From Candidatus Dechloromonas phosphorivorans (GTDB taxonomy: Bacteria; Pseudomonadota; Gammaproteobacteria; Burkholderiales; Rhodocyclaceae): 64,000 bases of DNA. Below the pieces are notes generated by a model. That model ran no database searches, had not been told where the DNA came from, and saw only the letters and a program-made list of their open reading frames with translations. Shown here in pieces: positions 1 to 9,877 of this stretch; position 1 is the first letter of the stretch; each line of letters begins with the position of its first letter. The position numbers and the translations under genes are program-made. The stretch spans positions 83,836-147,835 of the forward strand of contig JADJMS010000005.1 in assembly GCA_016709495.1 (NCBI GenBank), written 5' to 3'.

Positions 1-1147
1 CGCCATCCTGTGACTTGTCGACCAAAGGAATCAGGCGATAGCCAACTTCAAGTCCGAGCACATCAAGCGGCGCCACATCACTCCAGCTCGCTTCCATGGC
101 TTCCTGCATTGGTGCCGGCACAACTTGTACGGGCGTTGAAACGATACGCTTCTCAGCCTGGTACATGCGCCGAGCCATATAACCCAACAACCCAGCCAAA
201 AGCAGGAAGACCAGATTGGGCATACCCGGAATCAGCCCCAGGAAGCCGATAATGGCTGCCGTAATACCGATTGCGTTCGGATTCCGGAACATCTGGCTCA
301 TCGCCTGCTGACCGATATCGCGATCATCCGAGACGCGGGTAACGACCATACCAGCGGCAATTGAAATGATCAGGCCGGGTATCTGTGCAACCAGACCATC
401 ACCAATGGTCAGTAGCGTGTAATTTTTCGCCGCCATGGCGAAGTCCATATTGTGCTGCGCCACACCAACAATCAAGCCGCCGACGAGGTTGATCATCATG
501 ATCACGATACCGGCGATGGCGTCGCCGCGCACAAACTTTGAAGCACCGTCCATGGAGCCGTAAAACTCGGACTCACGGGAGATATCGAGACGACGCTTGC
601 GCGCGTCTTCTTCACCGATCAAACCGGCATTAAGGTCGGCATCAATCGCCATCTGTTTACCTGGCATTGCATCCAAAGCAAAGCGCGCTGACACTTCGGC
701 GACGCGACCGGCACCCTTGGTGATCACCACAAAGTTGATGACGACCAGAATCAGGAAAACCATGATGCCCACGGCAAAATTGCCGCCGACCATGAAATGG
801 CCGAAGGCTTCGATCACCTTGCCCGCCGCATCGGGTCCGGTGTGACCTTCGATCATCACGATCCGGGTTGAGGCGACGTTGAGCGACAGACGCAGCAGCG
901 TCGTCACCAACAACACTGTCGGGAACACTGAAAAATCCAGCGTCTTTTGGGTGTTGACCGCAATCAACAGGACCAACACCGAAATTGCGATGTTAAAAGT
1001 GAAGAGTACGTCGAGAATGAATGCCGGCAAGGGCAGAACCATCATTGCCAGTATCATCAGGATCAACAGCGGCGCAGCCATCTGGCTTGAGCTGATGCGG
1101 CCAAACATGGCCTGAATTCCACCAAGGGTCGTGCTACTCGTTGCCAT
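1..1147 (-). CDS. flhA: Flagellar export protein FlhA, N-terminal part (runs off window)
   Basis: FlhA is the export-gate membrane subunit of the flagellar type III secretion system. The minus-strand frame stays open from the ATG at 1147 to the window edge, giving about 382 residues of a usual 690. The translation begins MATSSTTLGGIQ and has a series of hydrophobic helices. It contains the conserved family block TTLLRLSLNVASTRIV at about residues 81-96 and the cytoplasmic loop with ARFALDAMPGKQMAID. The C-terminal cytoplasmic export domain lies outside the window. The start codon overlaps the TAA stop of flhB by one base (TAATG), so the two are translationally coupled, which is the usual flhBA order. 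Confidence 0.95.
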   Translation of the reverse strand, partial: MATSSTTLGGIQAMFGRISSSQMAAPLLILMILAMMVLPLPAFILDVLFTFNIAISVLVLLIAVNTQKTLDFSVFPTVLLVTTLLRLSLNVASTRIVMIEGHTGPDAAGKVIEAFGHFMVGGNFAVGIMVFLILVVINFVVITKGAGRVAEVSARFALDAMPGKQMAIDADLNAGLIGEEDARKRRLDISRESEFYGSMDGASKFVRGDAIAGIVIMMINLVGGLIVGVAQHNMDFAMAAKNYTLLTIGDGLVAQIPGLIISIAAGMVVTRVSDDRDIGQQAMSQMFRNPNAIGITAAIIGFLGLIPGMPNLVFLLLAGLLGYMARRMYQAEKRIVSTPVQVVPAPMQEAMEASWSDVAPLDVLGLEVGYRLIPLVDKSQDG

Positions 1148-2280
1148 TATGCAGCCTCCGGCACGAGCTCAGGCGGCACCGGCAAATTGCGCGGGGCCAT
1201 CGGATAATTGCCACCCACCATCCGCCAGTTAGCCAACTGATAGATATAAGCAAGAACCTCCGCGACTGCGTTATACAGGGCGGAGGGGATTTCACTATCG
1301 ATCTCGGCGTGTTTGTAAAGCGCTCGCGCCAGGGGCGGCGCTTCCATTATCGGCACCGCATGCTCAGCACCCAGCTCTTTTATTTTCTGGGCAATCGCAC
1401 CCATCCCCTTGGCCACCACTTTGGGCGCCCCCATGCCATTCTTGTAGGAGAGCGCCACAGCATAATGGGTTGGGTTGGTAACGATTACATCAGCCTTGGG
1501 TACCGCAGACATCATGCGCTTGCGGGCAGCCTGCATCTGGAGGCTGCGAATCCGGCCCTTGACGTGCGGGTCGCCCATCATTTCCTTCATTTCCTGCTTG
1601 ACCTCTTCCTTGGTCATCTTCAACTTGTCAAAGTATTGCCAGAGCTGGAAGGGCACATCGGCGGCGACAATCAGAATCAGTGCCGCCACCATGATCAGGA
1701 AGGAATAGCTCAGCAGATGACCCGAGTAAGCTAGCGCAGCCTCAAGCGGCTGTCCGAGCAAACCAAAAATTTCGTCGCGCTCTTTCCAGATCAGCCATAC
1801 CGCCACGCCACCAATCAGAATTGCCTTAAGCGAAGCCTTACCTAATTCCATCAGGCTATTCCACGAGAACATTCGACCAATGCCACTCAGCGGGTTCATC
1901 CGATTGAAATCAGGCATCAACGCAGTGGTTGAAAAAACCCAGGCGTTCAAAAAGAAAGGAGGAAGAATTGCTGCCAGCACCAACAAACCTATCAGCGGAG
2001 AAAAGGAAACCAGTGCATCGATGGACAAATCGGCCAGGCGCGGCACCATCAGCGCAGGTTCGTGCATCAGGTTTGTATCGAGCGTAAAACCTTTACGGGT
2101 CAACGCTACAGCACGTTGCACAAACCAGCCGCCCATCATCCAGAAGGCCGCCGCAGCGGTGATTAAAACCAGGAAGGTACCAAGTTCACGGGAATGGGGG
2201 ACCTGACCCTTCTCTCGGGCCTGCTCGAGTCGCCTACCTGTAGGTTCCTCTGTCTTCTCGAGGTCGCTCTCTTCTGCCAT
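1147..2280 (-). CDS. flhB: Flagellar export switch protein FlhB
   Basis: FlhB is the substrate-specificity switch of the flagellar export apparatus in the inner membrane. The 377-residue protein starts MAEESDLEKTEEPT. It has the expected N-terminal hydrophobic region with four membrane segments and a cytoplasmic C-terminal domain. The autocleavage site NPTH is at about residues 269-272, as in enteric FlhB. I chose the ATG at 2280; an in-frame TTG nine bases upstream would add three residues. It directly precedes flhA with a one-base overlap. A terminator-like hairpin separates it from cheA upstream, so flhB probably has its own promoter within 2281-2400, although I see no clear one. Confidence 0.95.
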   Translation of the reverse strand: MAEESDLEKTEEPTGRRLEQAREKGQVPHSRELGTFLVLITAAAAFWMMGGWFVQRAVALTRKGFTLDTNLMHEPALMVPRLADLSIDALVSFSPLIGLLVLAAILPPFFLNAWVFSTTALMPDFNRMNPLSGIGRMFSWNSLMELGKASLKAILIGGVAVWLIWKERDEIFGLLGQPLEAALAYSGHLLSYSFLIMVAALILIVAADVPFQLWQYFDKLKMTKEEVKQEMKEMMGDPHVKGRIRSLQMQAARKRMMSAVPKADVIVTNPTHYAVALSYKNGMGAPKVVAKGMGAIAQKIKELGAEHAVPIMEAPPLARALYKHAEIDSEIPSALYNAVAEVLAYIYQLANWRMVGGNYPMAPRNLPVPPELVPEAA

Positions 2281-2413
2281 AACCTTCAACTTGTTTTGTT
2301 GAGGCTATTATAGAAAAAATCCAAGAAAATTAAAGGGGTAGCGCACTTTATTTAATCTGTTTCTCAGAACAGTGCCGCAACACCATGACAACAAGACAAA
2401 CATTCTGAAATAA

Positions 2414-2437
2414 AAAAAGGGGGCAAGCCCCCTTTCG
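2414..2437 (-). terminator. Rho-independent terminator after cheA
   Basis: On the minus strand a G/C-rich hairpin (GGGGGC with GCCCCC, two-base loop extended by AAA/TTT pairs) is followed by a run of seven T. It sits just downstream of the cheA stop at 2460 and upstream of flhB. It should therefore separate the chemotaxis transcript from flhBA. Confidence 0.8.
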
Positions 2438-2459
2438 AATCCTCGACCGTAAACCCTGA

Positions 2460-4390
2460 TCAGGCAAATTCAAGCATTTTCATTCCGCCGCCACCAATTT
2501 CAGGACGAATACCGAGATCAGAAAGCAACTCTTTCATATCAAGGATCAACACAATCTGACCGTTGGACAAAGTCGTGACCCCCGCAACCCCCTTGGGTTT
2601 GAAGTCTTCAAGCGACTTGATCACCGCATCATCACGACCGGCGAAGCTATCAACGCCAAGAATGAAGCTGCGCTCCGCCGTTTGCATGAACACACCATAT
2701 TCTGGCGGTTGCTCGACCGGCCAGCCTAGCAAACGGGCCAAGGTAATCACCGGCAAAACCTCACCGCGCACAACCAAGGTTTCCTTGCCGCCCACCTCTT
2801 GAATACGATCCCGGTCAATCGGCAGAATTTCACGAACCATCGACAAGGGCAACGCAAATGGCTGATCACCCAGCAAAACCAGCAAAACCGGCAAAATGGC
2901 TAATGTTAGCGGCAGCGAAATAATGAAAACCGATCCCTTGCCCGGCTCGGAACGAATTTCGACAGAGCCATTCAATTTCTGGATATTGGTTTTGACAACA
3001 TCCATCCCGACGCCGCGACCTGAAACGTCCGAAACCTGGGCCATGGTCGAGAAACCGGGGAGGAAAATCAGATTCAGGCTCTGACGCTCATCCAGGGTAT
3101 TAGCCTCCTCCTCGGAAATCAGCCCTTTTTCGACCGCTTTCGCACGAATCCGCTCGGCGCTCATTCCCTTGCCATCATCGGCAATGATCAGAACGATGTG
3201 ATCGCCTTCCTGACGCGCCTCCAGACGCACCAAACTCTTGGCCGGTTTACCACAAGCCTGACGATCTGCCGGTAACTCCACGCCATGATCAACTGCATTA
3301 CGAATCAAGTGGATTAGCGGATCGGCCAAATCCTCGATCATCGTTTTATCGACTTCAGTTTCCTCACCTGACAAAACCAGTTCGACATCTTTACCTAGCT
3401 GACGCGCCAAATCTCGGGCAATACGCGGATATTTCTGGAACAGGCGGCCAATTGGCTGCATGCGGGTTTTCATGACCGAATTCTGCAGATCAGACACCAG
3501 CAAATCGAGCTGACTGACCGCTTGATCTAGCGCATGCAAGGTTTCCGAATCATTCTTGCCAGCCAGAATATCAGCGCGCAAGCTGGTCAAGCGATTCTTG
3601 GTCAGTCCAATCTCACCGGAAAGATTGAGCACTTGATCAAGGCGCGCCGTATCGACCCGAATCGTATTTTCACGACCACGTTCTTCGCTACGACGCGCGG
3701 AAGTCGCTTGCCCACCAGGGCGATCGGTTGTCCGACGTCCAAAAGCTGAAGGCGCAGGAGTTCCTGCCGGTGTTACCGTGGTTGTAGAACTTGCGGTAGT
3801 TGTCGCAACAGCCGCCGGAGTTTCAGCAGACACCTCCGCCTTTGCAATAAACTCGCCTTGTGTTGCTGGCTGCCCGGTAATTGCCGCGTGCAACTGATCC
3901 CAGTCCGGCTCACCAGTGTTTGTCGGCGCGACCTCCGCAGCTGACGCTACCGGTGATGGTTGAACAACCACTTGCGGTGGCGGAGTCGCGCCCGGCACGT
4001 CACCTTCCAGAGCCCCGCGCAGTGCAGCAATAACCTGCGGGTCTGCCGGCTGAGGCTGAACCATTTGGCCCAACTCACCAAACATTTCGCGCACCCCGTT
4101 GGTGGCTGCCATGATGACATCCATCAACTCGGGATTCAGCTCCAGTTCTCCATTACGCAGGCGATCAAAAGATTTTCTGTCAGATGGCAAAGGGTAACCA
4201 ACTCGCTCGCATTGAGAAAGCCCGCCCCCCCTTTGACCGTATGAAAGCCCCGAAAAATATCGTTAAGCAGCCCACGGTCATCCGGCATTTTTTCAAGTTC
4301 AACCAACTTGTTATCAACATCGGACAACAAGTCATGCGCTTCCTGCAAAAAATCCTGCAGGAGATCTTCCATTCCGCCAAAGTCACTCAT
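2460..4390 (-). CDS. cheA: Chemotaxis histidine kinase CheA (frameshifted in this sequence)
   Basis: CheA autophosphorylates a P1 histidine and passes phosphate to CheY and CheB. The N-terminal piece (4390 to about 4170) carries the Hpt motif FHTVKGGAGF. The rest (about 4170 to 2460) holds a P/A-rich linker, the dimerisation domain, the HATPase boxes (LIRNAVDHG, DDGKGM, GRGVGMDVV) and a C-terminal CheW-like domain. The two pieces are in different frames. One missing T in the run at 4167-4170 would restore a continuous protein of about 643 residues reading TENLFDRLRNG, so an indel error is the likely cause. There seems to be no separate CheY-binding P2 domain, only the linker. It lies directly downstream of cheZ. 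Confidence 0.92.
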
Positions 4391-4401
4391 CTTTGACTCC
4401 C

Positions 4402-5244
4402 TCAGAAACCTAGGCTATCGAGCAAATCATCAACCTGTTCCTGGTTGACCACAATATCAGTCCTGCCCTCGCTATTGACCACAGGCCCGTTCATCAAACT
4501 AGCAACCTCTTCCGTGCGTTTTGTTTCTGGAATCACTTGAACCAGAACATTCATCAGGCCTGCTTCAAGCTCCTGTGCCAAGCTGACAACTTTCTTGATG
4601 ACTTGCCCCGTCAAATCCTGAAAATCCTGCGCCATCATGATTTCAGTCAGTTGTGCGTGGGTTGCCTGAGTTTTCTGGGGCACCTTCTGATTAAGAAATT
4701 CACGTGTTTCTGCAGCCAGTTTCTTAAAGTCTGCGGCGCCCATTTCATTGGCAAACACCTGATCCCAACGCGCACCCAAAGCTTTTGAAGAGTTTTCGAT
4801 ATCATCAACCAAGGGGCTGGCGATATCAGTGGCATTCAGTACGCGGCAAGCAGCTTGCTCTGTCAGGTTGGCAACATACGCCAGACGATCCTTTGCATCG
4901 GGCAAGGCCGAGACGGTTTTCTCAAGCAACTTGTCATAGCCAAGTTGCCCAAGGGTGTCATGTAGCGCACGAGCCATTTGGCCAATACGATTAAACACAC
5001 CTTCCTGGGCTGGCCAAGATTCGCCAGCATTCTCAGTCGAACCCGACGCCATATCCCCTGAAATGTGTGCCGACTGCGTTTCGGCGGATACGCTATCAAA
5101 AAGTGCCTGCAAATCATCATCATCGCCCATCGATGCTGACTTGGGTGCAACAGGCGCTGGCACCGGAGTAGCTGGCGTAAAATCGGCGGCTATCGAGTCG
5201 AAGAGAGCCTCGAGATCGTTTGAATCGTTGTTCGCGCTCATCAT
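4402..5244 (-). CDS. cheZ: CheY-P phosphatase CheZ
   Basis: CheZ dephosphorylates CheY-P and resets flagellar switching. The 280-residue protein carries the catalytic block AQDFQDLTGQVIKK, with the D and Q that correspond to D143 and Q147 of E. coli. It ends in the CheY-binding tail DDLLDSLGF. The N-terminal 80 residues are longer than in enteric CheZ and hold two similar short motifs, LEALFDSIA and LQALFDSVS, which look like an internal repeat. It is followed by cheA after 11 bases and preceded by cheY six bases upstream. The cheYZA order suggests one operon. The first ATG (5244) is followed immediately by a second in-frame ATG. Confidence 0.95.
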   Translation of the reverse strand: MMSANNDSNDLEALFDSIAADFTPATPVPAPVAPKSASMGDDDDLQALFDSVSAETQSAHISGDMASGSTENAGESWPAQEGVFNRIGQMARALHDTLGQLGYDKLLEKTVSALPDAKDRLAYVANLTEQAACRVLNATDIASPLVDDIENSSKALGARWDQVFANEMGAADFKKLAAETREFLNQKVPQKTQATHAQLTEIMMAQDFQDLTGQVIKKVVSLAQELEAGLMNVLVQVIPETKRTEEVASLMNGPVVNSEGRTDIVVNQEQVDDLLDSLGF

Positions 5245-5250
5245 TCCCTC

Positions 5251-5643
5251 TTAGGCCATGCCCATTTTTTCGAAAATTTTGTTGAGTTTTTCCGAAAGCG
5301 TGCCTGCGGTGAAGGGTTTTACAATGTAGCCACTGGCCCCTGCCTGGGCTGCCGCGATAATGTTTTCTTTCTTTGCCTCTGCCGTAATCATCAATACAGG
5401 TAGATGCTTAAGCGTTGGTGTAGCCCGAATTGTCTGCAACAAGGTTAGTCCATCCATGTTGGGCATGTTCCAGTCGGTGACAACAAACTCGAACCCGCCA
5501 CCTTGCAGCTTTTGCAAGGCGATAGCACCATCCTCAGCCTCATCAACATTCGTGAAACCCAGTTCTTTGAGCAAGTTGCGCACAATTCGGCGCATCGTGG
5601 AAAAGTCATCCACCACCAGGATTCTCAATTTCGGATCTGCCAT
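5251..5643 (-). CDS. cheY: Chemotaxis response regulator CheY
   Basis: A single REC domain of 130 residues that, when phosphorylated, binds the flagellar motor switch. The acidic pair VVDDFSTM, the phospho-acceptor Asp in VTDWNMPNMDG, the switch Thr in MITAEA and the Lys in IVKPF are all present, as in enteric CheY. Its closeness to cheZ and the enteric-like DWNMPNMDG block suggest this is the main motor-binding CheY. The second cheY at 21810-22175 has a different sequence and is probably paired with the second cheA. Confidence 0.95.
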   Translation of the reverse strand: MADPKLRILVVDDFSTMRRIVRNLLKELGFTNVDEAEDGAIALQKLQGGGFEFVVTDWNMPNMDGLTLLQTIRATPTLKHLPVLMITAEAKKENIIAAAQAGASGYIVKPFTAGTLSEKLNKIFEKMGMA

Positions 5644-5664
5644 GCTTGCTCCAAGAATTTTTTG

Positions 5665-6603
5665 TTATCGTTCAATCAGAGGGCGCAAGGTATCAGCTAA
5701 AGCCTCTGCATCAAATTTTGCTACGTAGGCATCCACCCCTACCGATTTGCCCATTGCTCGATTGGCTTCAGAAGAGAGAGATGAGTGCATCACAACCGGC
5801 ACACCATCAAAACGCGGGTCAGACTTGACGTTTTTGGTTAACACATAACCATCCATTTCCGGCATTTCTGCGTCGACAAGAAGCAGGCGGATTTCATCTC
5901 GAATACTGGTCCCGCTCTGGATGCAATGCGCAGCAATACCTTGCAAGCGGGTCCACGCCTCCATGCCGTTGGTCGCGTGCTTGTGACGCACACCCAATTT
6001 ATCCAGCACTTCTGCGATCTTGCGTCGGGCGACCACCGAATCATCAACAAAAAACACACTGGTATCGGGATCCACCCTGGCTGGCGCAATATCCACGATC
6101 ATCGCCTCACCAAATGCGTTGGCAAGGATTTGTTCGACATCGAGAATCGAAACCAGGCCACCGCCATCAAGATTGATAACTGCGGTGATCAAGCCCTGAT
6201 TCCCGGAAATAATACTCTCTGGCGCCTTGACCCTTTCCCAATCGACACGAATGATGCGATCAACCTCGTGCACCAGAAAGCCAAGCGTCCGCTTCGAGTA
6301 TTCGGCAACCATCATGGTTTTGCCAAGACCTGGCGGCACACCTTCAAGTTGCATGAACGGAGCGAGCGAAAGCACAGGAATGACGTTGCCGCGCAAGGAA
6401 ATCAACCCTTCAACGCCACGCGGCATATTTGGAGTCTTGGTGATGCGTGGTGTTCTACCGACTTCGCGCACCTTGAAAACATTGATACCAAAGACTTCGC
6501 GTGTACCCAGCGAAAAAAGCAGAATCTCCATTTTATTGGAGCCGGCCAAGCGTGTCCGCGCATCAATACTATCTAGCAGATTTTTATTCTCAACGAGATC
6601 CAT
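5665..6603 (-). CDS. cheV: Chemotaxis coupling protein CheV (copy 1)
   Basis: CheV joins a CheW-like coupling domain to a receiver domain and can act as a phosphate-controlled coupling protein or phosphate sink. Residues about 20-165 form the CheW-like part (MEILLFSLG, PNMPRGVEGLISLRG). Residues about 180-310 form a REC domain with VFFVDDSVV, LLLVDAEMPEMDG and YVAKFDAE. The switch position is Ser (VMHSSLS). The gene lies 14 bases downstream of a second cheV, and the two proteins are clearly similar along their length, so this is a tandem duplication. Confidence 0.93.
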   Translation of the reverse strand: MDLVENKNLLDSIDARTRLAGSNKMEILLFSLGTREVFGINVFKVREVGRTPRITKTPNMPRGVEGLISLRGNVIPVLSLAPFMQLEGVPPGLGKTMMVAEYSKRTLGFLVHEVDRIIRVDWERVKAPESIISGNQGLITAVINLDGGGLVSILDVEQILANAFGEAMIVDIAPARVDPDTSVFFVDDSVVARRKIAEVLDKLGVRHKHATNGMEAWTRLQGIAAHCIQSGTSIRDEIRLLLVDAEMPEMDGYVLTKNVKSDPRFDGVPVVMHSSLSSEANRAMGKSVGVDAYVAKFDAEALADTLRPLIER

Positions 6604-6617
6604 TGTCCCCCCTCCCG

Positions 6618-7592
6618 TCAGGCCGAGATTGCCTTGAGCTCAGCGACATCAACACCCAAACGGCGCGCCAAGGTTTCTGACAGCCGTTGTGGTTCAAACT
6701 TCGGCACATATTCGTCAACACCGACCGAAAGCCCTAGTTTTTGATTTGACATTCCCGACAGCGATGAATGCATGATCACCGGAATACCTGCAAATCGCGG
6801 ATCACCCTTGATTTGTTTGGTCAGCATATAACCATCCATTTCCGGCATTTCGATGTCAGTCAAAATCAGATTGATGATTGATGAAAGAGGCCGCCCAACC
6901 GACTTGGCGTAGGCCGCCATTTTTTCCATTTCTTCCCACATCCGTCGTCCATTGACCGCCGAAACACCTTTAACGCCCATGGCTGCCAGCGTGCGCTCGA
7001 TTTGCTTACGCGCAACAACAGAGTCGTCACAGTAGAAAACGGTACAGTCAGGGCGGTCAATAGGTACCACGCTGCGGAATATCAGTTCATTGTCGATGCT
7101 GGTTGTCTCGGACAACACTTTTTCAACGTCCATCATCATGACCAGCCGATTATCCTCAAGCTCGGTCACCGCAGTGACCAAACCGCCGGTTTGCGACATC
7201 AGCATTTCTGGTGGAACTCGCATCTTGCTCCAGTCAAGGCGCAAAATAGTATCGACTCCCTCAACCAGGAAGCCTTGGGTATGACCGTTATATTCGGTAA
7301 CGATCATGATTTCACGCGGCACATCGGACGAAATGCCTGAATACTTGGCCAGATCAATCACCGGCACCAAAGCGCCACGCAAACTGACCATTCCTTCGAC
7401 GGAGGACGGCATATCAGGCGCCGCCGTGATCGGTGGCGTGCGCATGACTTCACGAACTTTAAAGACGTTAATGCCGTAAGTCTCGCGACGCCCGGTGCGT
7501 TGATCCACACCTAAAAAGAAAAGGAGAATCTCAAGCTTGTTGGTTCCCGCAAGCTTGGTTCTGGCATCAATATTTTTCAGCAATTCCGACAT
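6618..7592 (-). CDS. cheV: Chemotaxis coupling protein CheV (copy 2)
   Basis: Second CheV paralogue, 324 residues, with an N-terminal CheW-like domain (LEILLFFLG, PDMPSSVEGMVSLRG) and a C-terminal REC domain (VFYCDDSVV, LILTDIEMPEMDG, YVPKFEPQ). Compared with copy 1 it has a short insertion after LEILLFFLG (VDQRTGRRETYG). It ends 14 bases before copy 1 starts, so the two are very likely co-transcribed. A gap of about 170 bases upstream (7593-7760) could hold its promoter, but I see no convincing consensus there. Confidence 0.93.
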   Translation of the reverse strand: MSELLKNIDARTKLAGTNKLEILLFFLGVDQRTGRRETYGINVFKVREVMRTPPITAAPDMPSSVEGMVSLRGALVPVIDLAKYSGISSDVPREIMIVTEYNGHTQGFLVEGVDTILRLDWSKMRVPPEMLMSQTGGLVTAVTELEDNRLVMMMDVEKVLSETTSIDNELIFRSVVPIDRPDCTVFYCDDSVVARKQIERTLAAMGVKGVSAVNGRRMWEEMEKMAAYAKSVGRPLSSIINLILTDIEMPEMDGYMLTKQIKGDPRFAGIPVIMHSSLSGMSNQKLGLSVGVDEYVPKFEPQRLSETLARRLGVDVAELKAISA

Positions 7593-7760
7593 TGTTATCC
7601 CCTCGCACTCTGTGCAAACGGCTTGTTGGTATGACTATAACGCCGATGCGAACTCAGGATACACGCTAATGCCACAGCAAACCTTAATTGCTGCGCTCTC
7701 CCGATACAACAGCCTCCACGCACTTAATATCCGTACTAACGGAGCAGAGTGCCAATCGCT

Positions 7761-8066
7761 TTAGGCAATACGAAACAATTTGCTGAAATTAGCGATATCG
7801 AGCACCTGCTTGACATTGCCTTGCACTCCGGTCAGTGACACATCCTTGTTTACACCGCTCATTTTGTCGCGCAACATGAGCAGCATACCCAAAGCCGAGC
7901 TATCCAAATAATCGACGCCAGCGAAGTCGACCGTAACAGCCTTGACTGCTGGGTCAGTAATCAGTGACTCATAGGCGGTACGGAAATCACGATGCGTATT
8001 GAAGTCAAAACGACCAGTCAGCTTAATGGTGGCCTTGGCAGCATCTTTAGTAATGGTTGCTTGCAT
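7761..8066 (-). CDS. STAS-domain (anti-sigma antagonist-like) protein
   Basis: A single STAS domain of 101 residues, the fold of SpoIIAA/RsbV anti-anti-sigma factors. The conserved loop VDYLDSSALGMLLMLRD contains the serine that is phosphorylated in family members. No partner kinase (RsbW type) is visible in the window. Its place between cheB and cheV suggests a link to motility or to surface-linked signalling, which I infer from position only. The gene stands alone, with about 80 bases upstream and 170 bases downstream. Confidence 0.85.
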   Translation of the reverse strand: MQATITKDAAKATIKLTGRFDFNTHRDFRTAYESLITDPAVKAVTVDFAGVDYLDSSALGMLLMLRDKMSGVNKDVSLTGVQGNVKQVLDIANFSKLFRIA

Positions 8067-8146
8067 ATTTTTCCCTGTACTGTTTTCAGACTAACTTTAA
8101 CTAGTGTAATACTTTGGCCATAGGCATCAAACCTTTTAGCTGTAAA

Positions 8147-9208
8147 TCAACGATTTGCTGCCTGCAAAACCTTGCGTGATATTTCTTCAAGCGGGTATTG
8201 CTCTTCAACCGCCCCAATCAAAAATGCTTCCCGCGGCATACCATAAACGACGCAACTAGCTTCATCCTGACCAAACGTTCGTGCGCCAGCCTGACGCATA
8301 CGCAACATGCCTTGCGCGCCATCCTTGCCCATTCCGGTAAGAATAACTGCAACCGCCTGCTTGCCGACAATTGAGGCGGCAGAATCAAAAAGCACATCAA
8401 CCGCCGGGCGATGACGATTGACTGGAGGCGTGGCCAGAAGCTCGATTACATGGCCGGAAGCCGCACGCCGAATTTGCATGTGCGAATGCCCTGGCGCGAT
8501 ATAAACAGTTCCTCCCTCAACCTTTTCACCTCCCTGAGCCTCAATCACTTTTGGCTGGCAAAGCGAATCCAGACGCTTGGCGAACGAGGCAGTAAATGAT
8601 TCTGGCATATGCTGCACAATCAAGATGGGCGGACAATCAGCCGGAACCCCCGTGAGGAACTCCTTGATTGCTTCTGTGCCACCAGTCGATGCGCCAAGAA
8701 AGATAATTTTGTTACTTGTACCCATTCGTAGTGCTGGCTTTAGCAAGGCAGAAACAGAACTGGAGGGAGCGGGAGCGGACTGGTGAGCTGCGAATTTGCG
8801 CAGCCGAGCCCCCTTGGCGGCACGCAATTTATCAACCAATTCCTCCGCATATTCCTCCATGCTTTTGAGGCCATCGGCCCGTGGCTTGCCAATAAAATCG
8901 AACGCTCCCAATTCAAGCGCCTTTAGCGTTGTATCAGAACCCGTCTGAGTATAGGCGGAAACCATGACGACCGGCATGGGTCGCAAACGCATCAGGCGCT
9001 CAAGAAACTCCAGTCCATCCATTTTTGGCATTTGCACATCAAGGGTCAGCACATCCGGGTTGAGTGACTTGATCATTTCGCGCGCCACAACTGCATCAGG
9101 CGCAGAACCAACCACCTCCATATCGGCGGCACTGCCGATCATCTCGGTTAGCAAACCGCGCATCAACGCGGAGTCATCAACCACTAAAACTCGAGTTTTC
9201 ATTGACAT
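8147..9208 (-). CDS. cheB: Chemoreceptor glutamate methylesterase CheB
   Basis: CheB removes methyl groups from chemoreceptors and deamidates them; its catalytic domain is controlled by an N-terminal receiver. The 353-residue protein shows REC motifs (VLVVDDSALMRG, TLDVQMPKMDG, MVSAYTQ). The C-terminal esterase domain has the triad neighbourhoods LGASTGGTEA (Ser), IVQHMPE (His) and ILTGMGKDGA (Asp). A second in-frame ATG lies two codons downstream of the chosen start, and the true start is uncertain between them. It follows cheD by 46 bases in the cheR-cheD-cheB order common in proteobacteria. Confidence 0.95.
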   Translation of the reverse strand: MSMKTRVLVVDDSALMRGLLTEMIGSAADMEVVGSAPDAVVAREMIKSLNPDVLTLDVQMPKMDGLEFLERLMRLRPMPVVMVSAYTQTGSDTTLKALELGAFDFIGKPRADGLKSMEEYAEELVDKLRAAKGARLRKFAAHQSAPAPSSSVSALLKPALRMGTSNKIIFLGASTGGTEAIKEFLTGVPADCPPILIVQHMPESFTASFAKRLDSLCQPKVIEAQGGEKVEGGTVYIAPGHSHMQIRRAASGHVIELLATPPVNRHRPAVDVLFDSAASIVGKQAVAVILTGMGKDGAQGMLRMRQAGARTFGQDEASCVVYGMPREAFLIGAVEEQYPLEEISRKVLQAANR

Positions 9209-9254
9209 ATATTTGTCATCAAATTATACGGTTTCATAAAATTTCGCAAATAGT

Positions 9255-9859
9255 CTAAATAAACAGCTCAACATCACCTTCAACCTTAGAGCTGCTAAGG
9301 CGAGCCTTGTAGTCTTTCTCACGAGTAAACAATGTTTCATTGTGGACGCGGTGCAGTTTTTTAACCATCACACGGCCTGAATCAGGAAAATAGTAAACTT
9401 TTCTCGGGTATGAATCTAGCAAGTCTTTAGCGACTATTGGTATTTTTTCAGTTTTTAGGTAATCGAGCACAAATTCAGCATTTCTTGTGCCGACATTACT
9501 GCTCGAGAGGCTGGCCATTACAGCTCCGCCGCCAAACACTTTGGCCTCCAGACTATTCCGACGAGCCCCATTTTCAACAAATGGTTGATCAAAACTTCCA
9601 TGGCGTAGGTGCCATAGCGAGCCGAGGCTCCAACGGTTTCGCGGCCGCCATCGTCAGGCAACATGAAATGATTCATTCCGCCCATGCCTGTTTTGGTATC
9701 GCGTATGCAGGCAGCAACACAGGAGCCAAGAACCGTGACCAACAACATGCCGCTATCAGTCACAAAGTACTCGCCCGGCAAAATCTTGGCAGCCTCACTA
9801 TCGAAATGCCGGTCGTAATAACGGTTGGTGGCGAGATTCTCGTCGTAAGCGTGCGACAC
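9255..9859 (-). CDS. cheD: Chemoreceptor glutamine deamidase CheD (frameshifted)
   Basis: CheD deamidates specific glutamines of chemoreceptors. The N-terminal piece (GTG start at 9859) contains LLVTVLGSCVAACIRD with the catalytic Cys and GGMNHFML with the His. The C-terminal piece continues in another frame with VFGGGAVMASLSS. Adding one G to the run at 9566-9569 restores the expected HLLKMGARRNSLEAKVFGG junction, so an indel error is likely. The restored protein is about 201 residues. It ends in EGDVELFI, a tail that resembles the C-terminus of the chemoreceptor at 22194-23166. The start is 18 bases from the cheR stop. Confidence 0.9.
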
Positions 9860-9877
9860 AAAATTCCTTTGTTTTTT

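Noticed and set aside
8067..8146. Possible FliA promoter before the STAS gene (TAAA..GCCAAAGT)
   Set aside because: The -10 part matches GCCGATAA poorly.
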